Assembly: GCF_000169175.1 (NCBI RefSeq)
Contig: NZ_AAWS01000018.1
Span: forward strand, 110,170-174,169
Direction: 5' to 3'
DNA from: Microscilla marina ATCC 23134
GTDB lineage: Bacteria > Bacteroidota > Bacteroidia > Cytophagales > Microscillaceae
DNA: 64,000 nt
Below are positions 27,148-35,225 of this stretch, piece by piece (within the stretch, counting starts at the first letter, position 1; each line of letters opens with the position of its first letter). A program made the position numbers and the translations under genes. A model generated the notes under the pieces. The model did no database searches. It was not told the DNA's origin and saw only the letters and a program-made list of their open reading frames with translations.

Positions 27148-28518
27148 ATGAAAACATTCTTAAAAAAACTCATCCCCAGCCACGTAAAAGAACAAAACCT
27201 GAAGTTTTTCCGCATTACTCAGTGGGCATACACGGTAGGTATTTTGGCGCATTCGTCAGCCATTGTGTACTTTGGTACCCAGGGCTACCCAGAAATGATG
27301 TGGTTCAATGTATTGGTGAGTGTGCCTTGCTTTGTTACCGCCTGGGTGATCAACCGAAGGGGGTATCATAATCTTGCTTTTGCTTTTGGTTTTTTTGAGT
27401 TGTTTGTACACCAAATGCTGGGAGCTTACTTTTTGGGCGCAGCAGCAGGTTGGTATTTTTGGCTTATTTACCTGGCGGCATTGAGTTTTTTTAATCCTCA
27501 TTGGGGCAACAGTGTCCATTTTCTGCTATTGGCTTGTATAATTGCAGGTTTTTTGGTGATGCTGTTCTTTTTTGCTCAGGGGGTATACCCAGTCAAACCG
27601 TGGCTTACCCGTGCTACGTTTATCAATAATGCCCTTTCTTGTTTGGTACTATTGTCTCTACTAATCAATTACTATTCGCGTGCTGCCCACAAGGCCGAGG
27701 CAGGTTTGCGCGATGCAGTAGAACAACTTTATGAAAAAAACGAAGAGATAGAGACCCAGCAAGAGCGCATTGTGCAAAGCATTCACTATGCTAAAGTTAT
27801 TCAGAATGCAGTGCTGCCTACCGATCAGGTGTTGACCGTTAACTTTCCCGCCCATTTTATTTTGTTTCAGCCTACTGGCATTGTCAGTGGCGATTTTTAT
27901 TGGTTTTCAGACTTGGGCAAACAGGTAGTAGTGGTGTGTGCCGACTGTACCGGGCACGGGGTACCAGGAGGATTTATGAGTATGTTAGGCATATCTTATT
28001 TGAGCGAATTGGTCAACCATCAACGGGTAATCGCCCCTGCTCAAATATTGGAAGGCTTACGCCAAAAAATGAAGGATGTCTTGAAAAACGATCACCAGGA
28101 AAACCAACCCAAAGATGGGATGGATGTGTCGGTATGCACTTTTGACAAAACCTTGCAAATGGTACAGTTTGCCGGAGCCAATAATGGCATTTTTGTGGTA
28201 AACAACGGGCAGTTGGTTGAGCACAAGCCTACCAAAAATCCCATTGGTATGTATCCCAAAGAAATTCCCTTTGTGCAGTCAGACATTGGGCTTGAACCCA
28301 ATACCCGGATTTATATGTATACCGACGGCTACATAGACCAGTTTGGAGGACCTCAAGGGAAAAAGTTTTTGAAAAAACGCCTGAAAGATGCTTTGTTAAA
28401 AGTACAGCATTTGCCTATGTTGGCACAAAAGCAAGCCCTGCATCAAGTGTTTGAAAACTGGCGGGGAGATAGTTTTCAAGTAGATGATTGTACCTTGATT
28501 GGTTTGAATGTTTCTTAG
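27148..28518 (+). CDS. Membrane-anchored SpoIIE-type protein phosphatase
   Basis: This is 456 aa. Residues about 25-180 hold about six membrane helices (for example FLLLACIIAGFLVMLFFFA), with no recognised ligand domain. A short coiled coil (EQLYEKNEEIETQQERI) follows, then a SpoIIE/PP2C catalytic domain (about 215-456) with IVSGDFYWFSD, DCTGHGVPGGFMSM, DGMDVS, YTDGYIDQFGG and DDCTLIG. All expected metal-binding Asp residues are present. The catalytic domain is a close relative of that in the PAS gene nearby (shared GDFYWF and CTGHGVPG), so the two probably act on the same kind of phosphoprotein with different inputs. A terminator follows. Confidence 0.9.
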   Translation: MKTFLKKLIPSHVKEQNLKFFRITQWAYTVGILAHSSAIVYFGTQGYPEMMWFNVLVSVPCFVTAWVINRRGYHNLAFAFGFFELFVHQMLGAYFLGAAAGWYFWLIYLAALSFFNPHWGNSVHFLLLACIIAGFLVMLFFFAQGVYPVKPWLTRATFINNALSCLVLLSLLINYYSRAAHKAEAGLRDAVEQLYEKNEEIETQQERIVQSIHYAKVIQNAVLPTDQVLTVNFPAHFILFQPTGIVSGDFYWFSDLGKQVVVVCADCTGHGVPGGFMSMLGISYLSELVNHQRVIAPAQILEGLRQKMKDVLKNDHQENQPKDGMDVSVCTFDKTLQMVQFAGANNGIFVVNNGQLVEHKPTKNPIGMYPKEIPFVQSDIGLEPNTRIYMYTDGYIDQFGGPQGKKFLKKRLKDALLKVQHLPMLAQKQALHQVFENWRGDSFQVDDCTLIGLNVS

Positions 28519-28566
28519 AGGCGAGGTGGTAGGAATAAAATCTGGTGATCAACTTTTCTCTTGGCA

Positions 28567-28602
28567 AAGCCCAAATCGTGTAAAAACGGTTTGGGCTTTT
28601 TT
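28567..28602 (+). terminator. Rho-independent terminator after membrane SpoIIE gene
   Basis: AAGCCCAAA (28567-28575) and TTTGGGCTT (28590-28598) form the main stem, with further inner pairing and a T run to 28602. Confidence 0.8.
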
Positions 28603-28695
28603 ATTGATCATCCTAATAAAAGAGTGAGGAATGAATGTAATGACTTGTTTTTTAGTGATATTTTAAAATGTTTTACAGGTCTTTGTGAATTTTAT

Positions 28696-28732
28696 TTAGC
28701 TTAAGCTAATTTTTAATTTAGGCTAGTCTAAA
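28696..28732. promoter_or_regulatory. Two adjacent palindromes, candidate metal-regulator operator
   Basis: TTAGCTTAAGCTAA (28696-28709) is a perfect palindrome. TTTAGGCTAGTCTAAA (28717-28732) is nearly palindromic and resembles half-sites I recall for DtxR/MntR/IdeR-type regulators. They lie just upstream of a candidate -7 box and about 530 bases upstream of the superoxide dismutase gene. Confidence 0.45.
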
Positions 28733-28741
28733 ATTTTTTAT

Positions 28742-28749
28742 TACATTTG
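28742..28749 (+). promoter_or_regulatory. Candidate Bacteroidota -7 promoter box
   Basis: TACATTTG fits the TAnnTTTG consensus of Bacteroidota primary promoters. No good -33 TTG was found at the usual distance. It is 11 bases before an ATG, so the message would have a very short leader. Confidence 0.4.
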
Positions 28750-28760
28750 TAAAATAACCA

Positions 28761-28946
28761 ATGTATTTACTGATGGAATATGTAATACAATTGTTGGAAA
28801 GGAATAAAAAAAACATTGAAAGGAATATTAGACAGAACAATCTGATGCGGACGAATATGACAAAAGCCACAGAAGAACTGTCTAAGGAATGGTACCAAAA
28901 TAAATTTACATTCTTAATCTCATCTTTTGAGGCTATACTTTGTTAA
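28761..28946 (+). CDS. Small ORF, possible small protein
   Basis: This is 61 aa (or 57 from the second ATG at 28773). The product is polar and Asn/Lys-rich in its first two thirds (LLERNKKNIERNIRQNN), with a short hydrophobic end (FTFLISSFEAIL). I do not recognise it. Support comes from context: a TAnnTTTG box and palindromes just upstream, and a terminator-like hairpin that begins at its stop codon. It could instead be a noncoding RNA or a gene relic. Confidence 0.35.
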   Translation: MYLLMEYVIQLLERNKKNIERNIRQNNLMRTNMTKATEELSKEWYQNKFTFLISSFEAILC

Positions 28947-28983
28947 AAAATAGCCGAATAGCGCTGCTATTAGCCAATTTTTT
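28945..28983 (+). terminator. Terminator-like hairpin at the stop of the small ORF
   Basis: AATAGC-GCT-GCTATT is the inner stem, and A6 / T6 runs pair outside it with a few mismatches between. It ends in a T run. Confidence 0.6.
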
Positions 28984-29083
28984 GCCGCGTCTAGCAACAA
29001 AATATTTTATTAAACTATAGAAATTTATTTTTATACCATTCCTAAGGTATCTGAGCTAAAAAAAGCAATTAAAATTTTAAAAC

Positions 29084-29246
29084 TTAGGAACAATGTTCAA
29101 AATAAGTGTCGAGATTGAGGGCGTATACTCGATGCTGGCTGAGGCACTTTTTGCAGTCGTAGCCATAGCTACGGCGAAAAAAGTAACGAAAGTCAGTAAA
29201 GAGGATATGTTCTAAATCGGACAGTTATTGCGATCATGTTCCTTAA
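29084..29246. mobile_element. Short MITE-like element upstream of the SOD gene
   Basis: TTAGGAACA (29084-29092) is inverted as TGTTCCTTAA (29237-29246). The interior holds the palindrome CGTAGCCATAGCTACG (about 29158-29173) and GAAAAAAGTAAC, which recalls the GTTACTTTTT hairpin of the 19112-19509 element. A 40-residue frame (29093-29215) is open inside, but I regard it as incidental. Confidence 0.4.
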
Positions 29247-29255
29247 AAATAAGAA

Positions 29256-29855
29256 ATGATGAATATTGAACAAAAACTCCCTGAATTGCCTTATGACAAA
29301 AACGCGTTAAATCCGATTATTTCAGAAGAGACGTTTGACTTTCATTACGGAAAACACCATGCTGCTTATGTCAATAACCTGAAAGGAATGGTAGAAGGAA
29401 CTGTTTTAGAGGAGGCTGGTGTCAAAGAAGTTATTCAGAAAGCACACCAAGACAAAAACTTAGGTTTATTTAATAATGCGGCTCAACATTGGAACCATAG
29501 TTTTTTTTGGCATTGCTTGTCGCCCAATGGAGGAGGAACTCCACAAGGAGAGATCAAAAAAATGATTGACCGCGATTTTGGTTCATTTGATGCTTTTAAA
29601 AGTAAGTTTTCCGAAACTGCAGTGAAGTTATTTGGTTGTGGATGGGCTTGGTTGGCTCAAGGTGAACAGGGCAAACTGGAAATTATTCCGATGAAAGAGG
29701 CTTATACTCCACTTACCGAAAATAAAACCCCTATTCTTACACTTGATGTTTGGGAACATGCGTATTATATCGATTACCGAAACGCCCGACCAAAATTTGT
29801 AGAGGGTTTTTGGGAAATTGTGAACTGGGATTTTGCCAATAAAAACCTTCAGTAG
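29256..29855 (+). CDS. sodB: Superoxide dismutase, Fe type (Fe/Mn family)
   Basis: This is 199 aa from the ATG at 29256 (a second ATG follows at once). It aligns along its length with the Fe/Mn superoxide dismutases, which convert superoxide to oxygen and hydrogen peroxide in the cytoplasm. Metal ligands are the His in DFHYGKHH, the His in WNHSFFW, and Asp and His in DVWEHAYYIDY. The active-site Gln in NNAAQHWNH is in the position usual for iron enzymes, and the LPELPYDKNAL start is also FeSOD-like. No signal peptide is present. It is followed after 2 bases by a TPR-like gene. Metal preference from sequence is likely but not certain. Confidence 0.95.
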   Translation: MMNIEQKLPELPYDKNALNPIISEETFDFHYGKHHAAYVNNLKGMVEGTVLEEAGVKEVIQKAHQDKNLGLFNNAAQHWNHSFFWHCLSPNGGGTPQGEIKKMIDRDFGSFDAFKSKFSETAVKLFGCGWAWLAQGEQGKLEIIPMKEAYTPLTENKTPILTLDVWEHAYYIDYRNARPKFVEGFWEIVNWDFANKNLQ

Positions 29856-29857
29856 CG

Positions 29858-30319
29858 ATGAGTGATAGCTGTATAAAACATATTGAAGACTATTGGAAGA
29901 GCAAAACAGGTGTGTCTAATGAGTTGTTTAACCAAGGAAGTTTCAACGAGGCTTTGTTGGGGTACAAAGAGGCGCTTTACCGGGCTGAGACATTGAACAA
30001 CCATTTTTTTGATTGTATACGGGTGGGTATTCCATTTATGCAAGTGTATATCATTTCCTGTAATAATATAGCGTATACATACGAGGTTTTAGGGAGTAAA
30101 AAGGAAGCAAAATACATGCTAAGGCGGGTACTTTATTATTTAGTTGATTTGCTCAAACATAAGAAAGTCAAGGTAACCTTGGTTCAAACCGAATTGAAAC
30201 GGGCATATTTGGCTTATCTTCAGTTTGCGGAAAAAAATGAGGATCCTGAAAATAAACATAAGGAAGAATTTCAGCTGCTGAGCCAAGAACTAAACGATGT
30301 ATTAGCCCAGGTTCCTTAG
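29858..30319 (+). CDS. TPR-like protein coupled to the SOD gene
   Basis: This is 153 aa with no signal peptide. The ATG lies 2 bases after the SOD stop, so the two are almost certainly one operon. Helical composition with NQGSFNEALLGYKEALYRAE and SCNNIAYTYEVLGSKKEAK fits two or three tetratricopeptide-like helix pairs. I do not know its role; a small partner or adaptor protein linked to the oxidative-stress operon is plausible. A strong terminator follows. Confidence 0.75.
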   Translation: MSDSCIKHIEDYWKSKTGVSNELFNQGSFNEALLGYKEALYRAETLNNHFFDCIRVGIPFMQVYIISCNNIAYTYEVLGSKKEAKYMLRRVLYYLVDLLKHKKVKVTLVQTELKRAYLAYLQFAEKNEDPENKHKEEFQLLSQELNDVLAQVP

Positions 30320-30366
30320 CTGTGTTCAATCGTTGATTTTTTTGGGTGGGTATTGTGCTAAAGTAA

Positions 30367-30402
30367 AAAAGGTGTATTGGAATTGACTCCAATACACCTT
30401 TT
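30367..30402. terminator. Strong bidirectional terminator
   Basis: AAAAGGTGTATTGGA and TCCAATACACCTTTT form a perfect 15-base stem with a 6-base loop, between the convergent SOD operon and the 30424 gene. A/T runs on both sides fit use in both directions. Confidence 0.85.
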
Positions 30403-30423
30403 GTCTTTTTATTAAAACAGTGC

Positions 30424-31002
30424 CTATAACAGGGCAAGTAGTATAAATACAAGACCTACCACAATCAATATCCAACCAATGATGTTGAGCACGGGTAAGA
30501 AACTTAAGATCAGTCCAACCAGGATCAATATTACCCCAATTTTCATATTGCCACTTAAGGCTTTGCGTTCATACTTTTCCTGAAGCTTTTTGTTGCCTTT
30601 TTTTTCTGCTTTGGCGGCTTTTCTCAAGTATCTCTTTTTGCGTTTTTCGGCTTTTTTAATAGATCTCTTGATCAACCACTTGCCTACACGTGAGTTTAAA
30701 AACTTTTTAGCTTTTTTGATTTTTCTTTCTGTACGACGGGCTTTTCGTGCAGTTTTTTTGGCGGCACGCAATTCCTTTTTCGACAATGGTTTGGTAACAG
30801 GAGCTTTTGTAGCCACTTTTTTTGCTGGAGCATCTACCACTACTGTTTCAGTTTTTACCGACTCCACATTTTCCGGAGTCGTTACGGGCATTTCTGCCAT
30901 AGCCTCATCATTTGCCATCAATTGGCTTTGGGCATTACTTACCACAGGAAACACCAACAATGCTCCTAAAGTAATAGATCGTAAAAAGTTTTTGATATGC
31001 AT
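30424..31002 (-). CDS. Secreted basic protein with C-terminal membrane hairpin, paralogue A
   Basis: This is 192 aa. A Sec signal (RSITLGALLVFPVVSNAQ) comes first, then an acidic/Thr/Val linker (about 30-70). A very basic helical region follows (about 72-150, roughly half Lys, Arg and Ala), with the motif FLNSRVGKWLIKRSIKKAEK. The C-terminal 40 residues form two hydrophobic segments (MKIGVILILVGLILSFLPV, then IIGWILIVVGLVFILLALL). The neighbour at 31073 has the same order of parts. The family is not one I can name. The basic region would face the periplasm or cytoplasmic face and could bind membranes, nucleic acid or polyanions; this is open. Confidence 0.75.
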   Translation of the reverse strand: MHIKNFLRSITLGALLVFPVVSNAQSQLMANDEAMAEMPVTTPENVESVKTETVVVDAPAKKVATKAPVTKPLSKKELRAAKKTARKARRTERKIKKAKKFLNSRVGKWLIKRSIKKAEKRKKRYLRKAAKAEKKGNKKLQEKYERKALSGNMKIGVILILVGLILSFLPVLNIIGWILIVVGLVFILLALL

Positions 31003-31072
31003 ACAAAAAGAGTTTAATAGATTAAAAAAAGACTGTATTAAATAACACTATAAATTTCTGTTTTCCAAACAA

Positions 31073-31600
31073 TTAAGTAAGTAAATAGAGTAAAATAAGC
31101 AGCAGACCCAACGACGCCAACACAATACCTATGATGTCGAAAGGACTTAGTTTGCCTAGAGCAAAGAAAAACAATGCACCAATAATTACCAGTAAAAGCC
31201 CCGTTTTAACATTGCCTCGTCTCTTGTGTTTTTTCAGTTTTGTAACGTCCTTACCTTTGGCAAGCCAGCGCTGTTTTTTTCTTTCATATCTTTTGGCTTG
31301 TCTTTTTTGCCTGCGTTCTTGTTTTTTGATGGCACGTTTAACCAACCATTTGCCTATACGGCTATTCAAAAAGCGTTTCATCCGGGCTTTTTTGCGGGCA
31401 AGTTTTTGCCGATTTTTTGTTTCACTGCGCAACTCGGCAGGTGTTTTATAAGGCAACGATGGGGCATCAGCTGCTAAGGCTGTGCTCGCCAAAGTGTGCT
31501 TATCAAAAGAAACTTTAAATGCGTATGCCGATGATGCATTGATGATTGTAAGCAATACAAAAGCAACAGACAGACGTTGGCATAATTTCTTCATATTCAT
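31073..31600 (-). CDS. Secreted basic protein with C-terminal membrane hairpin, paralogue B
   Basis: This is 175 aa from the ATG at 31600 (a second ATG at 31594 is equally possible). The signal is LSVAFVLLTIINASSAYA. A basic helix (about 60-125) includes FLNSRIGKWLVKRAIKKQER, the clear counterpart of the motif in paralogue A, and the C-terminus is again a hydrophobic pair (KTGLLLVIIGALFFFALG and IIGIVLASLGLLLILLYLL). It lies 70 bases upstream of paralogue A in the same direction, so they are probably co-transcribed. Function is unknown. Confidence 0.75.
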   Translation of the reverse strand: MNMKKLCQRLSVAFVLLTIINASSAYAFKVSFDKHTLASTALAADAPSLPYKTPAELRSETKNRQKLARKKARMKRFLNSRIGKWLVKRAIKKQERRQKRQAKRYERKKQRWLAKGKDVTKLKKHKRRGNVKTGLLLVIIGALFFFALGKLSPFDIIGIVLASLGLLLILLYLLT

Positions 31601-31825
31601 ATATATTGTTATGAGCGGTGAAATAATTGTTTCACCTGTTTTTTACTAAAAAAATGATGGTGATAAGTAAAGGTATATTGTATAGGCAGTTGTTTTAAGG
31701 TTAAATAAAGCAAGGTAAATAGGCCCAACAAATAAAATCTTAAAAGTTGAAGTTCGCAAAGTTTTTTAAAAATTTATGCCTTGCTTAGCCATTGCTTTCA
31801 GGCAAGGCAACCCCTTTGAAACAAC

Positions 31826-31862
31826 AATCCCCTGACAAAACATTTGGTTTCGTCAGGGGATT
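31826..31862. terminator. Hairpin after the first PD40 gene
   Basis: AATCCCCTGAC (31826-31836) and GTCAGGGGATT (31852-31862) form a perfect 11-base stem about 30 bases past the stop of the leftward PD40 gene. The T run on the minus strand is poor, so termination is likely but not canonical. Confidence 0.55.
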
Positions 31863-31892
31863 GCTCACCTTATTTTACACCATTTTTCAGGG

Positions 31893-33800
31893 TTATTTCC
31901 TTCCGGTTTCGGCGGCAGCCTCCTGATCTATTTTTTTTGTTACCACGATTACTACGGGGCGCAGTGCCACATTTGACACTACCTTGTTCATGCCTGGCTT
32001 TAGCACCTCGCTAAAGCTTTTGTCAAACTTGCTGAATTTGTTTTTGGTAACCACCTGTACAAACGAAGGTTTGTCGGCAGGCAATTTTATCTTATACTGC
32101 CCATTGATTTTACTTTGGGTCTGAGCAATCACTGTTCCGGTGTTGGAGTCTTTGATGGTCACGGTGGCGCTCATGCCCTTTTGGGTAGAAGCATTGGTCA
32201 CTATGCCTGCAATCATCAGTTGCTTGGCTACTACCACCTCTTTAGGGGTAAGGGGCACGTTGGATACAACTCGGTTGAGTCCGGTTTTAATGACAGGGCT
32301 AAAACTCTTGTTGAAACTATCAAAATCTTTTTGAGTAACTTCCTGAACAAAATTGGGGCTACTTACGGGCAGTTTTATCTTATATAACCCAGTCAGCGGA
32401 TTGCTTTGCACCTGTTTGATTATTTTGTTGGTTTTGGTATCTCTTATCACAATAGTAGCCTGCATTCCACGCTTGGTTTTTTCGTTGGTTACTACCCCCG
32501 TAATGAGCAAACGCTTGCCACTGCTTACTACACCGGGGCTACCTGGACTCAGGGGTACATTAGATACTACTTCGTTGAGTCCGTTTTGGAGCGTAGGGTT
32601 AAAACTTTTACTAAAACTGCTGAAGTTTCGTTTTTTTACTTCCTGGGTGAAGTTGGGGCTACTGGTAGGCAGCATGATTACATACTTGCCAGTATAAGAG
32701 TTGCTGCGTGCGGTAGTAATCACCCGTTTGGTGCGGGCGTCTTTGATAGTAATGGTGGCACTCATTCCTCTTTTGGTGGAAGCATTGGTTACTATGCCCG
32801 AAATCATTAAAGTAACCGAAGGTTTGATTTGAGGATTGGCGTTTTTTACATCGGCATAATAAATATCTCCCTGCCTTACAAAGTAAGCATCTTGCCCCGA
32901 AGCAGGCATAATAAAACCATAATCGTCGAGGTAAGTATTGAACGGCGCCCCCAGGTTTACTACTTTACCGTGGCTGCCATCAGGGTTAATGGTTGTTTTT
33001 AAAATTTCTAAACCTCCATAACCTCCATAACCATCCGAAGCAAAAAACAAGGTCTTGCCATCAGCTGCCAAAAAAGGTGACCGTTCATTGCCACGGGTGC
33101 TAACCGACAGGCGGCGTAAATAAGACCAACGACCATAGCGTCCGCGGCGGCTGATATACAAATCCATTTTGCCATTATACACCCCCACTGCTACAATAAA
33201 AGTTCTGCCATCTGCCGACATAGTGGCCCCATCGGTAGCGTAGTTGTTAGGGCCCCGTTTATACCTTTGTTTGAGGGCACGTTCTTTAAAAAACTGATTG
33301 ATACCTTCGCCCAGACCCTGCGGAAAAGACCAGCGGGTACCTTTAAGCCTGGCTTTGTAATAAGGGCCTCCTTTGCGTTCCCAGGCGCCATACCAACTCT
33401 GAAAGTATACTGTTTGCCCATCGGGTGATATATTGGGTTCGTCTTCGCCCGAACGGGAGTTTACCGTGCGTGGCAGGCAAGTAGGGTATCGCCAGTTGCC
33501 GTTTACCCGGCGCGAGTACCATATATCACCGTCGTGTTCCCACTTGCCCCGGTAGCGGGTGTAGCGTGGGGTAGACCAGCTTTGTTGCCCCCGTCCCGAC
33601 ATAAAAAATAAGGCTTTGCCATCGGGCGAAATAGACAAGTTGGTTTCACGGTATTTAGAGTTGAGCATGTGCAATGCCTTGATCTTGATTTTGCCAGGGT
33701 GTTTCAGAATTTTAGGCACTTGAAACTGTGCCTGGGCTACCTGCCAGGCAAATGTAAAGATCAGTGTGGCAGTAATATATTTTGAATAATTAAGTTTCAT
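31893..33800 (-). CDS. PD40 beta-propeller surface protein with three carboxypeptidase-regulatory-like repeats
   Basis: This is 635 aa with a Sec signal (ending AWQVAQAQ). Residues about 30-325 contain PD40/WD40-like blades marked by SISPDGKALFFMSG, NISPDGQTVYFQS, TMSADGRTFIVA and LAADGKTLFFASDGYGGYGG. Three repeats of about 90 residues follow (ISGIVTNASTKRGMSATI, ITGVVTNEKTKRGMQATI, IAGIVTNASTQKGMSATV), resembling carboxypeptidase-regulatory-like beta sandwiches. Each ends (S/N)xVVSNVxLxP. The protein ends EAAAETGR. Related Bacteroidota proteins often end in an OmpA peptidoglycan-binding domain, which is absent here. It is likely periplasmic or at the outer membrane. The paralogue upstream has one repeat instead of three. 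Confidence 0.85.
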   Translation of the reverse strand: MKLNYSKYITATLIFTFAWQVAQAQFQVPKILKHPGKIKIKALHMLNSKYRETNLSISPDGKALFFMSGRGQQSWSTPRYTRYRGKWEHDGDIWYSRRVNGNWRYPTCLPRTVNSRSGEDEPNISPDGQTVYFQSWYGAWERKGGPYYKARLKGTRWSFPQGLGEGINQFFKERALKQRYKRGPNNYATDGATMSADGRTFIVAVGVYNGKMDLYISRRGRYGRWSYLRRLSVSTRGNERSPFLAADGKTLFFASDGYGGYGGLEILKTTINPDGSHGKVVNLGAPFNTYLDDYGFIMPASGQDAYFVRQGDIYYADVKNANPQIKPSVTLMISGIVTNASTKRGMSATITIKDARTKRVITTARSNSYTGKYVIMLPTSSPNFTQEVKKRNFSSFSKSFNPTLQNGLNEVVSNVPLSPGSPGVVSSGKRLLITGVVTNEKTKRGMQATIVIRDTKTNKIIKQVQSNPLTGLYKIKLPVSSPNFVQEVTQKDFDSFNKSFSPVIKTGLNRVVSNVPLTPKEVVVAKQLMIAGIVTNASTQKGMSATVTIKDSNTGTVIAQTQSKINGQYKIKLPADKPSFVQVVTKNKFSKFDKSFSEVLKPGMNKVVSNVALRPVVIVVTKKIDQEAAAETGRK

Positions 33801-33875
33801 AATACGGTGTGTCTAACTAAGGTGTATAATTAATTATACCTCTCATGGGCAAAAAAGTTAACAAACATAAAGTTA

Positions 33876-35225
33876 TTAATTGGCTCTGCCAGTTTCGGCA
33901 GCCGCTTCTTCTGCTTTTTTTATTATTTTCTTGGTGACTTTGGTAGGTGTAGGTGGTTTTTTGGCAATTATTTTTTTCTCCTTGGGTTGCAGCACAATAT
34001 CGGCCTCTACCTTGTTGAGTCCATTGTTTATTTGAGGGTAAAAACCTTTGGAAAAAGTTTCAAACCCTTTTTGTCTTACCGTTTGAATAAAGTTGCGGTC
34101 GGTTATTGGAAGCATTGTGGCGTATTGTCCAGTCACTGAGTTGCTGGTAGTACGCGTAATGACCCTGCCGGTTTGGGCGTGCATAAACGTAATGATGACC
34201 CCCATTTTTTTGTCGTTTTTGCCGTTTTTTACTACTCCAGTTACCATCAGCGTTGCTATATTGGGTTTAAGCTCAGGGTTGGCGTCTTTGGTATCGGCAA
34301 AGTAAATATCGCCTTCACGGATAAAGTAAGCTTCGTTACCTGAGGCGGTCAGGGTAAAGCCATAGTCGTCAAGGTAGGTATTAAAAGGAGTACCCAGGTT
34401 TACAACTTTGCTATGGCTGCCATCTTGGTTGATGGTAGTTTTGAATATGTCGAGTCCTCCATACCCCCCGTACCCACTGGAAGCAAAATAAAGGGTTTTG
34501 CCATCTGCCGCAAGGGTAGGGGAGCGTTCGTTGCCCATCGTGCTTACAGACAATCGCTTGAGCAAAGACCACCTGCCCCGGCGGCCTTTGCGGCTAATGT
34601 ATAGGTTCATATTGCCCGAATACGGCCCTACTGCCACAATAAAAGTTTTGCCATCTGCCGACATAGTGGCTCCATCGGTGGCCAGCTCTTGCCCCAGTTC
34701 CTGGCGACGCTGAAAAAAAGCATTGATGCCTCCCCCCAAACCTTTGGGACGGCTCCAGTAGTTGCCATACAAACGTGCCGAGTAATAAGGGCCTCCCTTG
34801 CGCTCCCAGCCACTGTACCAACTCTGAAAATAAACTCTTTGCCCATTGGGAGATACATTGGGTTCATCTTCACCGTTGTCGGTATTGATAGTGGCAGGCA
34901 AAGCGCGTGGCATCAGCCATTTTTTGCCCATTTTCTGCGAGTACCATATATCACCAGAGTACTCTAGTTTGCCTTTCCAGAGGCGCGAAGGTCTGCCTGA
35001 CCAAGGCTGCCCTCCGCGCCCTGTCATAAAAAACAGGTACTTGCCATCGGGCGATATACATACGTTGGTTTCGCGGTAACGCGAGTTAAGTTGATAAAGG
35101 TTTTTTACTTTTATTCGTTTGGGGTGTTTTAATATTTTGGGTGCCCTAAATTGAGCAAAAGTAGTGGTACAGGTAAGCAGGAAGCAAACAAGTATGACCC
35201 ATTTCCAGACTATTTTCTCATTCAT
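33876..35225 (-). CDS. PD40 beta-propeller protein, paralogue with a single C-terminal repeat
   Basis: I chose the ATG at 35225 (449 aa) because it gives a normal signal (WKWVILVCFLLTCTTTFAQ); a TTG at 35252 would add 9 residues. The propeller part is a close relative of the next gene (CISPDGKYLFFMTGRGG, NVSPNGQRVYFQSW, AADGKTLYFASSGYGGYGG). There is one repeat, MVTGVVKNGKNDKKMGVI, then a Lys-rich tail ending EAAAETGRAN. The tail EAAAETGR is shared with the neighbour although the parts before it differ in number, so the ends may matter for localisation. The two genes are 75 bases apart in one direction. Confidence 0.85.
   Translation of the reverse strand: MNEKIVWKWVILVCFLLTCTTTFAQFRAPKILKHPKRIKVKNLYQLNSRYRETNVCISPDGKYLFFMTGRGGQPWSGRPSRLWKGKLEYSGDIWYSQKMGKKWLMPRALPATINTDNGEDEPNVSPNGQRVYFQSWYSGWERKGGPYYSARLYGNYWSRPKGLGGGINAFFQRRQELGQELATDGATMSADGKTFIVAVGPYSGNMNLYISRKGRRGRWSLLKRLSVSTMGNERSPTLAADGKTLYFASSGYGGYGGLDIFKTTINQDGSHSKVVNLGTPFNTYLDDYGFTLTASGNEAYFIREGDIYFADTKDANPELKPNIATLMVTGVVKNGKNDKKMGVIITFMHAQTGRVITRTTSNSVTGQYATMLPITDRNFIQTVRQKGFETFSKGFYPQINNGLNKVEADIVLQPKEKKIIAKKPPTPTKVTKKIIKKAEEAAAETGRAN

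Noticed and set aside
29093..29215. 40-residue frame starting MFKISVEIEGVYSMLAEA.
   Set aside because: It lies inside an inverted-repeat element and includes its palindrome. It could be a small protein but is more likely incidental.
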